Source: JALZAQ01 sp038253885
GTDB taxonomy: Bacteria > Gemmatimonadota > Gemmatimonadetes > Gemmatimonadales > Gemmatimonadaceae
Direction of reading: 5' to 3'
Assembly (NCBI GenBank): GCA_038253885.1
Contig: JBBSGP010000030.1
Location: 1 to 37,145 of the forward strand
Length of the DNA stretch: 37,145 bases
This document shows, piece after piece, positions 7,938 through 17,343 of the stretch. The position numbers were made by a program, and so were the translations under genes. The notes beneath the pieces were generated by a model that worked only from the letters and a program-made list of their open reading frames with translations, was not told the DNA's origin and did no database searches. Position 1 is the stretch's first letter, and every line of letters starts with the position of its first letter.

Positions 7938-9010
7938 GTCGAGCTCCCGTGTGTGTCGAGGGCGAGGTGAACGATCCGGTCGCAGAGCGCCGGGAAATCC
8001 AGCCCGCGCGTTGCGGCTGCCTGAGGCAGAAGGCTCAGCGCCGTCATTCCCGGAAGAGTGTTGGCCTCGAGACAGTAGAAGCGCCCATCCTCCGCCATAC
8101 GGAAGTCTATTCTGGCGTAGCCGTCAAGCTTGAGCGCCGTGAAAGCCGCGAGCGCCTGGCGCTGAACCTCCGCTGCCTCACCATGGGAGAGCTGGGCCGG
8201 AAACTCCTCGCGCGCCATCCCCGCCGTGTACTTGCACTCGTAGTCGTAGATCTCGTGTTTCGGGATAATCTCCCCGACGGGTAACGCCTCGCCCCCCAGC
8301 ACACTCACGGTCAGCTCTCGCCCGGCGATGTAGCGCTCGAGCATCACTTCGTCGTCATAACGCCCCGCTTCGGCGATCGCCCCGGCCAGCGCGGACGGGT
8401 CCTTCACCACCGTCAGCCCTACGGTCGAGCCCTGCTTCGACGGCTTGACCACGACCGGAAGCCCGAGTCCTTCGATCGCGGCACGGGTATCCGCTTCCTC
8501 CAGAAGTGTTTCGGCGTCGGCGAGAGTCGTGGGAGCCGGCTGGGCTCGTGTCCCGACCATCGTCCAGTCTGCGGTTTCGACACCCGCAGCACGGAAGAGC
8601 TGCTTCGATAGGTCCTTGTCCATCGCTAACGCGCTCGCAAGATGCCCGCTCCCGGTGTAACGAGCCCCCACCATATCGAGGAGCGCTTGAACTGTTCCGT
8701 CCTCTCCCTGACCGCCGTGCAGTGCCAGGAAGACGACAGCCGCCTCACGGATCGCGGGCAAGTTCCCGAGAGAGGGCGAGAGTGACGTTCGAGCCATCTG
8801 CTGGAGCGATTCGAGCGACGGGGGCGAGGTGCTGACCACGCCGGCGGCCAGCATCGCCGCCTCTTCCGCCTCCCCGATGGGACCGCGCGCCGTGTCGAGC
8901 GCGGTGACCTGGTAGCCAAGCGACCGCAGTGCCCCCGCGATTCGCAACCCCGACGCCAATGACACATCGCGCTCGGCAGATGTCCCCCCCATGAGCACCG
9001 TGATCTTCAT
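7934..9010 (-). CDS. ddl: D-alanine--D-alanine ligase
   Basis: A 358-residue ATP-grasp enzyme that joins two D-Ala for peptidoglycan precursors in the cytoplasm. It opens with KITVLMGGTSAERDVSL (the Ddl N-terminal loop). It has the ATP-grasp lysine and glycine loop in KPSKQGSTVG, and the magnesium and substrate loop RIDFRM followed by CLEANTLPGMTALSLLP. The length is normal for the family. Start ATG 9010 was chosen because homology begins there; the frame is open for another 37 codons without Ddl character. It is the first gene of a minus-strand run and overlaps the QueE-like gene by 4 bases. A divergent TonB-domain gene starts 104 bases away. Confidence 0.97.
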   Translation of the reverse strand: MKITVLMGGTSAERDVSLASGLRIAGALRSLGYQVTALDTARGPIGEAEEAAMLAAGVVSTSPPSLESLQQMARTSLSPSLGNLPAIREAAVVFLALHGGQGEDGTVQALLDMVGARYTGSGHLASALAMDKDLSKQLFRAAGVETADWTMVGTRAQPAPTTLADAETLLEEADTRAAIEGLGLPVVVKPSKQGSTVGLTVVKDPSALAGAIAEAGRYDDEVMLERYIAGRELTVSVLGGEALPVGEIIPKHEIYDYECKYTAGMAREEFPAQLSHGEAAEVQRQALAAFTALKLDGYARIDFRMAEDGRFYCLEANTLPGMTALSLLPQAAATRGLDFPALCDRIVHLALDTHGSST

Positions 9011-9114
9011 CGTCCGGATACGATGGCCGCGGTCACTGGAGCGGGCAAGGACACGCCAGCGATGGTCGTGACACGCTGATAGACTGTCGTCGACGCGGGC
9101 TGTACCTTTGGCCC

Positions 9115-9588
9115 ATGACACCGGGCCTGCGCGTGCACTTGGCGATCACTTTTCTGCTCGTCGGCAGCCTCTCGGCAGGATGCATTGATGAGAAGTCAGC
9201 CAAGAAGGCCGTGGAGGCCATCCAGACGGGCGGGCCCAAACCCGATGTCCTGCCCGTTCAGAAGAACAGCGAGCCCCCTTTCCACTACCCGGCATCGCTT
9301 TTCGATCGGAAGGTGCAGGGAAATGTGACGCTGCGTATCTACATCGACAGCATCGGGGGCGTGCATCCCGAGAGCACCATCGTCGTCGAGTCGTCGGGTT
9401 ATCCGGCCCTCGATTCAGCAGCGGTCACCGGCTCGAGGGAGCTGAGCTTCGTTCCCGCCCGCCTGCACGACAAACCCATGGGGACGTCGATCCTCCTCCC
9501 GGTCTTCTTCCGCTACCCGGGCGCTCCCCCCTTGCCGAGCGATACCATTCTCCATCGCCCGCCGAAGAGCGGCACCGGCCGGCCATGA
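9115..9588 (+). CDS. Lipoprotein with TonB C-terminal domain
   Basis: A 157-residue protein. The N-terminal signal ends SAGC (Cys23), so it is probably a lipoprotein rather than a typical inner-membrane TonB with a proline-rich linker. Residues about 55-140 form a TonB_C fold: FHYPASLFDRKVQGNVTL, then a beta strand, then GYPALDSAAVTGSRELSFVPA and a final strand. TonB-like domains transmit force to outer-membrane receptors, but many short lipidated versions have no known receptor. The last codons overlap the start of the cystathionine beta-synthase gene (ATGA), so the two are translated together. Confidence 0.85.
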   Translation: MTPGLRVHLAITFLLVGSLSAGCIDEKSAKKAVEAIQTGGPKPDVLPVQKNSEPPFHYPASLFDRKVQGNVTLRIYIDSIGGVHPESTIVVESSGYPALDSAAVTGSRELSFVPARLHDKPMGTSILLPVFFRYPGAPPLPSDTILHRPPKSGTGRP

Positions 9589-10982
9589 CCGCGGTGGAGC
9601 GGAACCGCCGCCCCTACGACAACGTGTTGGAGACGGTCGGATGGACGCCGTTGATTCGTTTGAGCCGGATCACGCGCGGTATCCGCACGCCGGTCTACGC
9701 CAAAGCTGAGTTCTTCAATCCGGGCGGTAGCGTCAAGGATCGCATCGGCCTGCCGATCATCGAGCAGGCAGAACGCAACGGCACGCTGCGACCGGGCGGC
9801 ACAATCGTCGAGGGAACCAGCGGAAATACCGGCGTCGGACTGGCGATCGCCGCCGCGCTCAAGGGATACCGCTGCATCTTCACGATGCCGGACAAGATGT
9901 CGCAGGAGAAGGTTCGGCTGCTCAAGGCATTCGGCGCAGAGGTTATCATCACTCCGACCGCCGTACCGCCGGATCATCCCGATAACTACGTCGTGATGGC
10001 TCGGCGGATTGCCGCCGAGACGCCCAACGCGATCCTCGCCGATCAGTTCTACAATCAGGCCAATCCCGACGCCCATTACGCCCTCACCGGCCCCGAGATC
10101 TGGGAGCAGACGGAAGGCCGAATCACCCATTTCGTCTCGGCGGCTGGTACCGGAGGCACCATCACCGGCGTAGGTCGCTACCTGAAAGAGCGAAACCCCG
10201 CGATCCGGATCATCTCGGGCGACCCCGTCGGATCGATCCTCGCCGAGCTCTGGCGCACGCGGGGGGCGAACAAGGTCGAGGGCGTACCGTACAAGATCGA
10301 GGGGATCGGACAGGACAAGCTGCCGGGAACACTCGATCTGAGCCTGGTGGATGACTACCGGAGCGTGACGGACAAGGACTCGTTCGCAATGGCGCGGCGG
10401 CTCACCCGTGAAGAGGGGTTGTTCGTCGGCGGATCGTCCGGGCTCATCACCCACGTCGCCCTGCAGGTCGCGCGGGAGACGGATGACCCCTCGGCCCTGG
10501 TCGTGACTTTCCTCTGTGACACCGGGGAGCGATACCTCTCCAAGCTCTACAACGACGAGTGGATGCGCGAGAACCAGATGCTCGACGCAGAGCGCATCAA
10601 CCTCGGTTTCCTCCTGCGCACCAAGCCTGGCGAAGCACCTTCCATGGTGAGCACCGCTCCCGGCGCCACCGTGAGACAGGCGCTACGCCTGATGACGCTG
10701 CACGACGTGTCGCAGCTCCCGGTCATGGATGGAGAGAGCTGCGTGGGCTCGGTCAGCGACTGGTCGCTGACGGCACGGAGCCTCGAGAACACGAAGCTGC
10801 TCGATGCGACGGTGAGCGACGTGATGGATGCCCCCTTTCCGATCGTGGAGAGCACACAGCCCCTGGAGGTGGTGGTCAAGCTGCTGTCCAAGTCGAATCC
10901 CGCGGTGCTCGTGCGCACGAACGGGGGCGTCGGGGGGATTGTCACCCGATCCGACGTTCTTCAGTACATGATGGCGCGCTGA
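9585..10982 (+). CDS. Cystathionine beta-synthase (PLP enzyme with two CBS domains)
   Basis: A 465-residue enzyme. The PLP-dependent domain covers residues 1 to about 320. The Schiff-base lysine is in NPGGSVKDR and the phosphate-binding loop is EGTSGNTG. Two CBS modules follow (about 340-465), with SQLPVMD and NPAVLVRTNGGVGGIVTRSDVL, as in true cystathionine beta-synthases and unlike plain CysK. It condenses serine (or O-acetylserine) with homocysteine in transsulfuration. The C-terminal pair may bind a nucleotide or SAM. It overlaps the TonB-domain gene upstream by 4 bases. No cystathionine gamma-lyase is adjacent, although it often is in other genomes, so the exact substrate is inferred. 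Confidence 0.94.
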   Translation: MTAVERNRRPYDNVLETVGWTPLIRLSRITRGIRTPVYAKAEFFNPGGSVKDRIGLPIIEQAERNGTLRPGGTIVEGTSGNTGVGLAIAAALKGYRCIFTMPDKMSQEKVRLLKAFGAEVIITPTAVPPDHPDNYVVMARRIAAETPNAILADQFYNQANPDAHYALTGPEIWEQTEGRITHFVSAAGTGGTITGVGRYLKERNPAIRIISGDPVGSILAELWRTRGANKVEGVPYKIEGIGQDKLPGTLDLSLVDDYRSVTDKDSFAMARRLTREEGLFVGGSSGLITHVALQVARETDDPSALVVTFLCDTGERYLSKLYNDEWMRENQMLDAERINLGFLLRTKPGEAPSMVSTAPGATVRQALRLMTLHDVSQLPVMDGESCVGSVSDWSLTARSLENTKLLDATVSDVMDAPFPIVESTQPLEVVVKLLSKSNPAVLVRTNGGVGGIVTRSDVLQYMMAR

Positions 10983-10996
10983 CGCCCCCCCCCGGC

Positions 10997-12343
10997 TCAG
11001 AAGCCGATGAGCGCGCGGCTGATCCTTGACGTATCGCCCACGTAGACGAACCGCACGTCGTGCATGTATCGCTGCGCTACCCGGCGAACATCGTCCGGGG
11101 TCACGTGACGCAGCTCGTCCACGAACCGATCGGCAGCGTGATAGTCCCCGCGATACAGGGCCGCCCGGGCAAGAAAGTTGGCCTGCTCGCCGTTCGTCTC
11201 GTTGTTGAGAAAGTATTCGGTGATGAACTGCTGCGCGATCCGCGGCAGGGACTCCGAGTCGATCAACTCTCGCTTGAGCCGCTCGATCTCCGAGCGCATC
11301 AGCGCGAGCGTGGAATCGGGCTGGACGGTGGTTACGTAGAGGCCACCCGCCGCGATCGCACGCTCCACGAAGGGTGCCTCGACAGCGTACGTCAGATTGC
11401 GCCGCGAGCGGATTTCGTGAAACAGCCGGCCCGACAGCACAGCGGCAGCGATCCGAAGTGCCTGGTAGTCCGGGCTGGTCGAGAGAGGACCGAGGTAGTA
11501 GCCGAGAATGTAGTTCGTCGGAAGATCGCGAGGCACTGTAACGAGGAGGCCCCGTTGCGGCGACGGAAGTGCCGGCAGGGTCCATTCGTAGTTGCCGTGC
11601 GGCAGTCGTGCGAGCGTCTTGCCGACGAGAGCTTCGAGATGGGCACGGTCCACATTCCCGACCACCACCAACAGCATCCGGGAGGTCACGATCTGCGTCT
11701 GCTGATAGCTCCTCAGCTGGGCGACCGTGATGGTCCGGAGGGAACGCTCGGTGCCGGCCGGCGAGAGCGCATACGGATGGCCCGCGAACTCGATGCTGTC
11801 GGCGAGGTAGGCGAGCAACGCATCCGGTGAATCTCTTACGGTGCGCGCGCCCGTCAGCGCCTGCGTGCGTAGCTGCTCCACGTCAGCCGGATCCAACGTC
11901 GGCGCGATGAGCCGGTCGGCGAAGATCGCCCAGGTGGAGTCGAAGGTGGACCTCACGGCCTGCATGCCGAACAGAGTCCAGTCTTCGCGCGCCTCCACCT
12001 CCATCCGGCTTCCCAACATGGCCATGCGCTGGGGCAGAGCCGAGCGTGGATAGTGACGCGTGCCGCGCTCCGAGACCGAGAGCAGTAGCGGCTCGATTCC
12101 CGCCGTCAGCTCGGTGATCTGCCGCGTTCCTCCGAGGAGATACAGGTTCGCGGCCACGACATCATTGGCGGTGTTGCGGCGGAGGAGGACGCGTACTCCG
12201 CCCGTCTCGAAGGTTGCGGTCATGGTATCGGTTCCACCAGACCGCGGAACAGCCAGGCTCGCACGCACGACCGGGTCTTCATGCCACGGCGCTGTCAGCA
12301 CCAGAGCCGCACCGGCGCACAGCGACGCGAGAGACGAGATCAT
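10997..12343 (-). CDS. M16 peptidase-like subunit without HxxEH (inactive partner)
   Basis: A 448-residue exported M16 fold protein starting MISSLASLCAG, with a signal peptide. At the place of the HxxEH zinc motif it has GIEPLLLSV, so it cannot bind the catalytic zinc. It keeps the later Arg/Tyr region typical of the non-catalytic M16 subunit (GRLFHEIRSRRNLTYAV), which helps position the substrate in two-subunit M16B peptidases. It overlaps the upstream HxxEH-containing gene by 4 bases (ATGA), so the two almost certainly form a heterodimer in the periplasm. The start at 12343 is set by this overlap and by the signal peptide. Confidence 0.92.
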   Translation of the reverse strand: MISSLASLCAGAALVLTAPWHEDPVVRASLAVPRSGGTDTMTATFETGGVRVLLRRNTANDVVAANLYLLGGTRQITELTAGIEPLLLSVSERGTRHYPRSALPQRMAMLGSRMEVEAREDWTLFGMQAVRSTFDSTWAIFADRLIAPTLDPADVEQLRTQALTGARTVRDSPDALLAYLADSIEFAGHPYALSPAGTERSLRTITVAQLRSYQQTQIVTSRMLLVVVGNVDRAHLEALVGKTLARLPHGNYEWTLPALPSPQRGLLVTVPRDLPTNYILGYYLGPLSTSPDYQALRIAAAVLSGRLFHEIRSRRNLTYAVEAPFVERAIAAGGLYVTTVQPDSTLALMRSEIERLKRELIDSESLPRIAQQFITEYFLNNETNGEQANFLARAALYRGDYHAADRFVDELRHVTPDDVRRVAQRYMHDVRFVYVGDTSRISRALIGF

Positions 12344-13746
12344 GGCCTGATCCGGTGCGCGAGCTCGTCGCTCGTGACTTGGATGGCCTGTCGCGCCGCT
12401 GCCGACAGCAGCACGCCGGTGATTTTGGGCTTCCCGATGATGTAGCTTCGCGCGTACCGACGCAGATCCTCGGTCGTCTGCTTTGCCATGTTGTCGACGT
12501 ACCCCATGTAGTACTCCAGGCTGGCGACGCTCCACCAGAAACCGAGCTGGTGAGCGAATCCGCTGGAACGCTCGAGGCCGAATGTCGTGCCGACGGCGCG
12601 TTGCTGTTTCATCGGGGCCAGCTCGGCGGCCGTGAAGTATCCTGGCTCGGCGAACCGCGAGATCTCGTGCTCCAGGGCGGCGATCGCCCGCCGGAGACTA
12701 TCGGGCGTGGTCTCCCCGCTGATCGTGATCGGGCCAACGTGGTTCAGGGTGTAGTAGTTCACGGTCAGCGACTGGAAGAGACCGCCATCCACGAGCGCGC
12801 GCTGGAGCTTGGACCCGGGCTGATTCAGCACGTCCGAGAAGACATCGGCGGCATAGGTGGCTTGCGGGTCACGGCCGACGCTCGGGCCGTGCCACTGCAT
12901 GACCACTAGCACCGTGCCGATTGGCTGCTCCACCAGCACCGCGTCGTCCGACGTGAGCGGAGGTGGCTCGAAGACGGGCGAGGCCACGAACGGATCGGCC
13001 CCCCGGGGCCAGTCCCCGAGGAGCTGTTGCGCGAGCGCGAAGATCTTCGGCGGCGATACATCTCCGGAGACGATCAGAGCAGAGTTATTCGGAACGTAAT
13101 ACGCTTGCTGGATCGCCTTCATCTTCGCCGGAGTGACCGATAGGATGACGTTCCGGTCTCCCAGGGTGTTCTTCCGGCTATACGCCGTGGACCAGAGCTT
13201 CTGGTCGACGGCCGTCGTCAGCCGAAAGCACGGATTGGACTCGTTGCGGTCGTACTCTCCAATCACCACCCGCTTTTCACGCTCGAGCTCATCGGGACGA
13301 AAGAGAGGAGCACGGAGCGCCGCAGCGAGAAATGCGATGCCGCCCGCGACGCTGTCTGCCGGAAGGGTGAGAAAGTAGTTGACCCGCTCTTCCTGCGTCG
13401 TCCCGTTGAACACCGCCCCCAGCTCCCCAGCGCGGTCCAGGAATGTCTCCGGGTCCGGATAGCGCTCGTTCGCCTTGAAGAACATGTGCTCGTACATGTG
13501 CGCCAGGCCCGCGAATTCGGGTGTCTGAGTGAACGCGCCGTTCTTCACATCCACTTCGACCGTGGCGAGCGGTACGCCATGGTTCTCGACCACGATGACC
13601 TCGAGTCCGTTCGCCAGCAGTTGGCGGTGGATCGTCCGCTCCAGCTCGGCACGCTGGCCGGCCACTGCCGCGGGGAGGAGAGCGCACCACCACGAGACGC
13701 CGAGCGCTGCCCGCATCCACGACCGGCCGAGCCGGATGGGGCGCAC
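12340..13746 (-). CDS. M16 zinc peptidase, catalytic subunit (HxxEH)
   Basis: A 468-residue exported metallopeptidase. Zinc ligands are H83 and H87 in HMYEH and E164 in VVIGEYDR, at the family spacing H-x76-E. Residues 11-30 resemble a signal peptide, and the start could be GTG 13746 or ATG 13716. The Arg/Tyr substrate-binding region is not evident in its own C-terminal half, but is present in the downstream partner, matching split active-site M16B pairs. It begins one base after the mutS stop and overlaps the inactive subunit by 4 bases. It degrades oligopeptides in other members of the family; the natural substrate here is unknown. Confidence 0.95.
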   Translation of the reverse strand: MRPIRLGRSWMRAALGVSWWCALLPAAVAGQRAELERTIHRQLLANGLEVIVVENHGVPLATVEVDVKNGAFTQTPEFAGLAHMYEHMFFKANERYPDPETFLDRAGELGAVFNGTTQEERVNYFLTLPADSVAGGIAFLAAALRAPLFRPDELEREKRVVIGEYDRNESNPCFRLTTAVDQKLWSTAYSRKNTLGDRNVILSVTPAKMKAIQQAYYVPNNSALIVSGDVSPPKIFALAQQLLGDWPRGADPFVASPVFEPPPLTSDDAVLVEQPIGTVLVVMQWHGPSVGRDPQATYAADVFSDVLNQPGSKLQRALVDGGLFQSLTVNYYTLNHVGPITISGETTPDSLRRAIAALEHEISRFAEPGYFTAAELAPMKQQRAVGTTFGLERSSGFAHQLGFWWSVASLEYYMGYVDNMAKQTTEDLRRYARSYIIGKPKITGVLLSAAARQAIQVTSDELAHRIRP

Positions 13747-13747
13747 G

Positions 13748-16366
13748 CTACTGTTGGAGCGGGATGCGGCCGGCCGCTGCGTCGCTCAGCTCGGCCAGCA
13801 GCTCCAGCGCTTGCCGGGGAGTGATGGCGTTGACATCGAGTGCACGCAGGCGCTCCACGACGGGATCGGGCGCGACGAAGAGCGCCAGCTGCTCGGCCGG
13901 CATGGCACGAACCGGTGCCCGCGGAGCTGTGGCGCGCGTCACCAGATGACCTCCCTCCAGGAGCCGCAGAAGCTCGCGCGCCCGGCCCAGGATGGTCGGC
14001 GGCAACCCCGCCAATCGTCCGACCTCGATCCCGTACGAGCGATCGGCTCCTCCAGGCTGCAGTCGATGCAGAAAGAGCACCTGATCCCCCGCCTCGCGCA
14101 CGGCAACATTATAGTTGCGAACCGCTACCAACTGGTCGGCCAGTTGAGTCAGCTCGTTGTAATGCGTGGCGAAGACGGTCTTGCAGCGAACGATGTCGTG
14201 CAGATGCTCGCTCACTGCCCATGCGATCGATACTCCATCGTACGTGGAGGTTCCTCGTCCGATCTCGTCCAGAAGCACCAGGCTGCGCGACGTCGCCGTG
14301 TGCAGGATGGCACTCGTCTCCGACATCTCCACCATGAAGGTGGATTGCCCCCGAACGAGATTGTCGCTCGCTCCGACACGCGTGAAGACCCGATCCACCA
14401 CCCCGATGCGAGCGCGGGCAGCCGGCACATAGCTTCCCATCTGCGCGAGGAGGACGATCAGGCCAATCTGTCGCAGGATGGTGGATTTGCCCGCCATGTT
14501 CGGGCCGGTGAGGATGATCATCCGGGTAGCCAGCTCGAGAGTGAGATCGTTCGGGATGAACTTCTCACGCGGCATCATCCTCTCCACCACGGGATGACGC
14601 CCAGCGACGATCTCGAGCGTGAACTCCTCCGAGATCTCGGGTCGAGAATACCCTTCACGCTCGGCGACCTCGGCGAACGTCGCCAGAACATCGAGCTGGG
14701 CCACCAGGCCTGCTAGGTACTGCAGCCGTGCGATGGAGCTCCCGATCCGCGCGCGAAGTGCCTCGAAGAGCATCCGCTCGCGCGTCTCGATCCGCTCCGC
14801 CGCCGTGAGCACCCGCTCCTCGTACTCCTTGAGCTCCGGTGTGACGTATCGCTCTTCCCCCGCGAGGGTCTGCCGGCGCTGGTAGTTCGGCGGGACGAGA
14901 TGACGGTTCGCATTGGTGACACTGATGAAATAGCCGAACACGCGGTTGTAGCCGACCTTGAGCGAGGGTATTCCGGTACGCGCACGCTCCTCAGTCTGGA
15001 TGGCCGCGATTCGGTCTTTCCCCCCATCGCGCAGCGCACGGAGATCGTCGAGCTCAGCATCCACACCAGCGCGAACGCTCGGCTCGTCGCCGATCTGCTG
15101 GGGAGGCCTGTCGACGAGTATCCGGCTGAGATCGCTTCCCAGGTCGGAGCAGCCATCCCATCGGCCGAGCAGATCGCGCAGAAGCCCACGTCCAGCCAGT
15201 CGCCGGGCCGCTTCTTCGACCTTCGGGAGTCTCTGGAGCGAGCCCCCGAGAGCACCCAGCTCCCGCGGGGTCGACCGTCCGGCCGCCGCTTTGCTCGCCA
15301 GGCGCTCGATATCACGGACGCCATCCAGCGCCTCGCGGAGCGCCGAGCGAGAGAGCGAGTCCAGAACGAACACGGCGACCGACTCGATTCGCTCCTCGAT
15401 CGCCACACGCTCGATGAGCGGAGTCAGAATCCACTGCCGCAGCAGGCGGGCGCCCATCGGAGTAACCGTGCGGTCCAATACATCCAGAAGCGTCCCGCCG
15501 CGCTCACCCCCGCGCAGTGACTCGACCAGCTCCAGGTTGCGGCGGGTCATGTCGTCGAGCGGCATGAGGCGGCCCGAGCGCTCGACCACGGGCCGAGCCA
15601 GATGAGGGACTCCAGCGGGTTGGAGCTCCCGCAGGTAGCGCAGCAGGGCTCCGGCTGCCGCGATCGCCGGGGCATCGTCGTCTTCGATGCCGAAGCCATC
15701 GAGCGACGCAACGGCAAACTGCCGCGTGAGCTCCTCGCGCGCGAGCGAGCTGTCGAATTCCCATCCCTCTCGCTCGGTGATCAGAGCGTGCTCGTCTCCC
15801 CATGCCGTGGGTGGCAGGGATGCCAGCGGCGTACGGGCGGCCACCAGGATCTCGTGCGGCGAGAGTCGAGCCAGATGCGCTTCCAGATCACCGCTAGTCG
15901 TGACGATGAGCCTCAACTCGCCGGTGGAGAGATCCACCGCCGCCAGACCGACGCTGGTGCCGTCGGTGTGCAGAGCACACAGAAAATTGTTGCGCGAGCC
16001 GTCGAGTAGATCGTCGGCGAAAACCGCGCCCGGGGTGATCGTCTCCACCACATCGCGCCTGACGATCCCCTTCGCATCGTGAGGATCCTCGACCTGCTCA
16101 CACACTGCCACCCGGAAGCCCTGTCGTACCAGTTGTCGCACGTACTCCGCCGCGGCCTTCACCGGCACGCCGGCGAGGGGGACTTCCGTGGCGCCTCCGT
16201 TGTTGCGGGCCGTGAGCGTGAGCCCGAGGACACGGGAGGCTGTTTCCGCGTCCTCGTAGAACATCTCGTAGAAGTCGCCCATGCGAAAAAACAGTATCGC
16301 GTCGCGATGCCGGGACTTGATCTCCCGGTATTGCTGCATCAGCGGCGTGACCGATTCCCGGGTCAC
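13748..16366 (-). CDS. mutS: DNA mismatch repair protein MutS
   Basis: An 872-residue ATPase that recognises base mismatches and recruits MutL. The mismatch-reading Phe-x-Glu is F32-Y33-E34 in GDFYEMF. Connector, lever and clamp domains follow. The ATPase domain has the Walker A motif GPNMAGKST, then LVLLDEIGRGTSTYDG (Walker B and signature) and ATHYNEL. The GTG start at 16366 overlaps the stop of the SPOR gene (GTGA) and gives the usual MutS N-terminus; the long upstream open frame is not MutS-like. No mutL is in the window. Confidence 0.98.
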   Translation of the reverse strand: MTRESVTPLMQQYREIKSRHRDAILFFRMGDFYEMFYEDAETASRVLGLTLTARNNGGATEVPLAGVPVKAAAEYVRQLVRQGFRVAVCEQVEDPHDAKGIVRRDVVETITPGAVFADDLLDGSRNNFLCALHTDGTSVGLAAVDLSTGELRLIVTTSGDLEAHLARLSPHEILVAARTPLASLPPTAWGDEHALITEREGWEFDSSLAREELTRQFAVASLDGFGIEDDDAPAIAAAGALLRYLRELQPAGVPHLARPVVERSGRLMPLDDMTRRNLELVESLRGGERGGTLLDVLDRTVTPMGARLLRQWILTPLIERVAIEERIESVAVFVLDSLSRSALREALDGVRDIERLASKAAAGRSTPRELGALGGSLQRLPKVEEAARRLAGRGLLRDLLGRWDGCSDLGSDLSRILVDRPPQQIGDEPSVRAGVDAELDDLRALRDGGKDRIAAIQTEERARTGIPSLKVGYNRVFGYFISVTNANRHLVPPNYQRRQTLAGEERYVTPELKEYEERVLTAAERIETRERMLFEALRARIGSSIARLQYLAGLVAQLDVLATFAEVAEREGYSRPEISEEFTLEIVAGRHPVVERMMPREKFIPNDLTLELATRMIILTGPNMAGKSTILRQIGLIVLLAQMGSYVPAARARIGVVDRVFTRVGASDNLVRGQSTFMVEMSETSAILHTATSRSLVLLDEIGRGTSTYDGVSIAWAVSEHLHDIVRCKTVFATHYNELTQLADQLVAVRNYNVAVREAGDQVLFLHRLQPGGADRSYGIEVGRLAGLPPTILGRARELLRLLEGGHLVTRATAPRAPVRAMPAEQLALFVAPDPVVERLRALDVNAITPRQALELLAELSDAAAGRIPLQQ

Positions 16367-17343
16367 CGAGGCTCGGCCTCGACTACGAAGCTGTCGATAT
16401 GCTTGGCCCTGAGCTCCCGGGCCACCGCTGCCGCATCGCTGCGACTCGCGTATCGGCCGATCCGAACGCGATACAACGAGCCGCTGGCGATCACCCGAGC
16501 ACTGTAGCCGCGCGCCTTCATCCTGCCCTCCAGGGCGTTCGCGGCTCCGCGAGTGGGGAAGGCTGCGACTTGAACGGTGTATTCCTGGCGGATCGTCTGG
16601 GCCCGCACGACCGGCTCGCGCGCCGCTGGCACGGAAGGAACGGTGGAGCTGACCGGAGGAGTCGCCGGAGTGATGGGTCGGGGAGCAGGAAGCACAGGTT
16701 GAGCAGAGGGTAACGACTGGGCAGTAACAGGCTGTGACGAAGGGACGGGCTGTGTCGAAATCACGATGCTGGTGTCCACTCCGACGCAGCGTTGCGCGTA
16801 GTAGTCTACCTGGTTCCTCAGCTCGGCATCGTTGGGAGGTGCCAGTCGCTTCGCCTCCGCGAGACGAACGCATGCGCGCGGAAGCTTGCCATCTTCCAGA
16901 AGCACTCGGCCGAGCCAGTAGCTTGCCTTTGCGCGTGACACGCTCGTGGGATGCTCGAGCACCAACCGCTCGAGATGGGCAAGGGCCTGTACCCGGTCTC
17001 CACGAACCATCTCCAGCTGCGCCAAGCGCAACAGCGCATCATCGACTCGGGGCGAGAGCACATAGTCGATGATGATGCGCTTCAGATCGCGCTCGGCGTC
17101 GGCGGTCGTAGCGGCGAGAGCCCCACGCCAGTAGAGAGCTTCTACATAGGCCGGGGAGCCGGTCGGCGCGGTCTCTAGCTGTCGTTGCACGATCGCACGT
17201 CCACTGTCCCCCTGACCTTCCGCCACCAGCCGTTGGGCGTGCAGATAGATCGTGTCCGTGACGATCGTGTCGGTCTGCTGGGCGACCGCGAAGCCCGGCG
17301 TCAGGAGTGACGTGGTGAGAACGAGGAGCGCGAGACGCTTCAT
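16363..17343 (-). CDS. Exported TPR-like protein with C-terminal SPOR domain
   Basis: A 326-residue protein. The signal peptide ends around AVAQ. Residues about 30-195 are helical and resemble TPR repeats. A Pro/Ser/Val-rich linker follows (about 200-250), then a SPOR domain from EYTVQVAAFPTRGAANALEGRMKARG to the end. SPOR domains bind peptidoglycan stripped of stem peptides, mostly at the division site, so the protein likely acts in the periplasm. It is overlapped by 4 bases on both sides (holA upstream, mutS downstream), which puts an envelope protein into tight translational coupling with replication and repair genes. Confidence 0.9.
   Translation of the reverse strand: MKRLALLVLTTSLLTPGFAVAQQTDTIVTDTIYLHAQRLVAEGQGDSGRAIVQRQLETAPTGSPAYVEALYWRGALAATTADAERDLKRIIIDYVLSPRVDDALLRLAQLEMVRGDRVQALAHLERLVLEHPTSVSRAKASYWLGRVLLEDGKLPRACVRLAEAKRLAPPNDAELRNQVDYYAQRCVGVDTSIVISTQPVPSSQPVTAQSLPSAQPVLPAPRPITPATPPVSSTVPSVPAAREPVVRAQTIRQEYTVQVAAFPTRGAANALEGRMKARGYSARVIASGSLYRVRIGRYASRSDAAAVARELRAKHIDSFVVEAEPR

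Noticed and set aside
16367..16873. N-terminal extension of MutS
   Set aside because: The frame is open, but the residues are unlike MutS and overlap the SPOR gene; the coupled GTG at 16366 gives the normal length.
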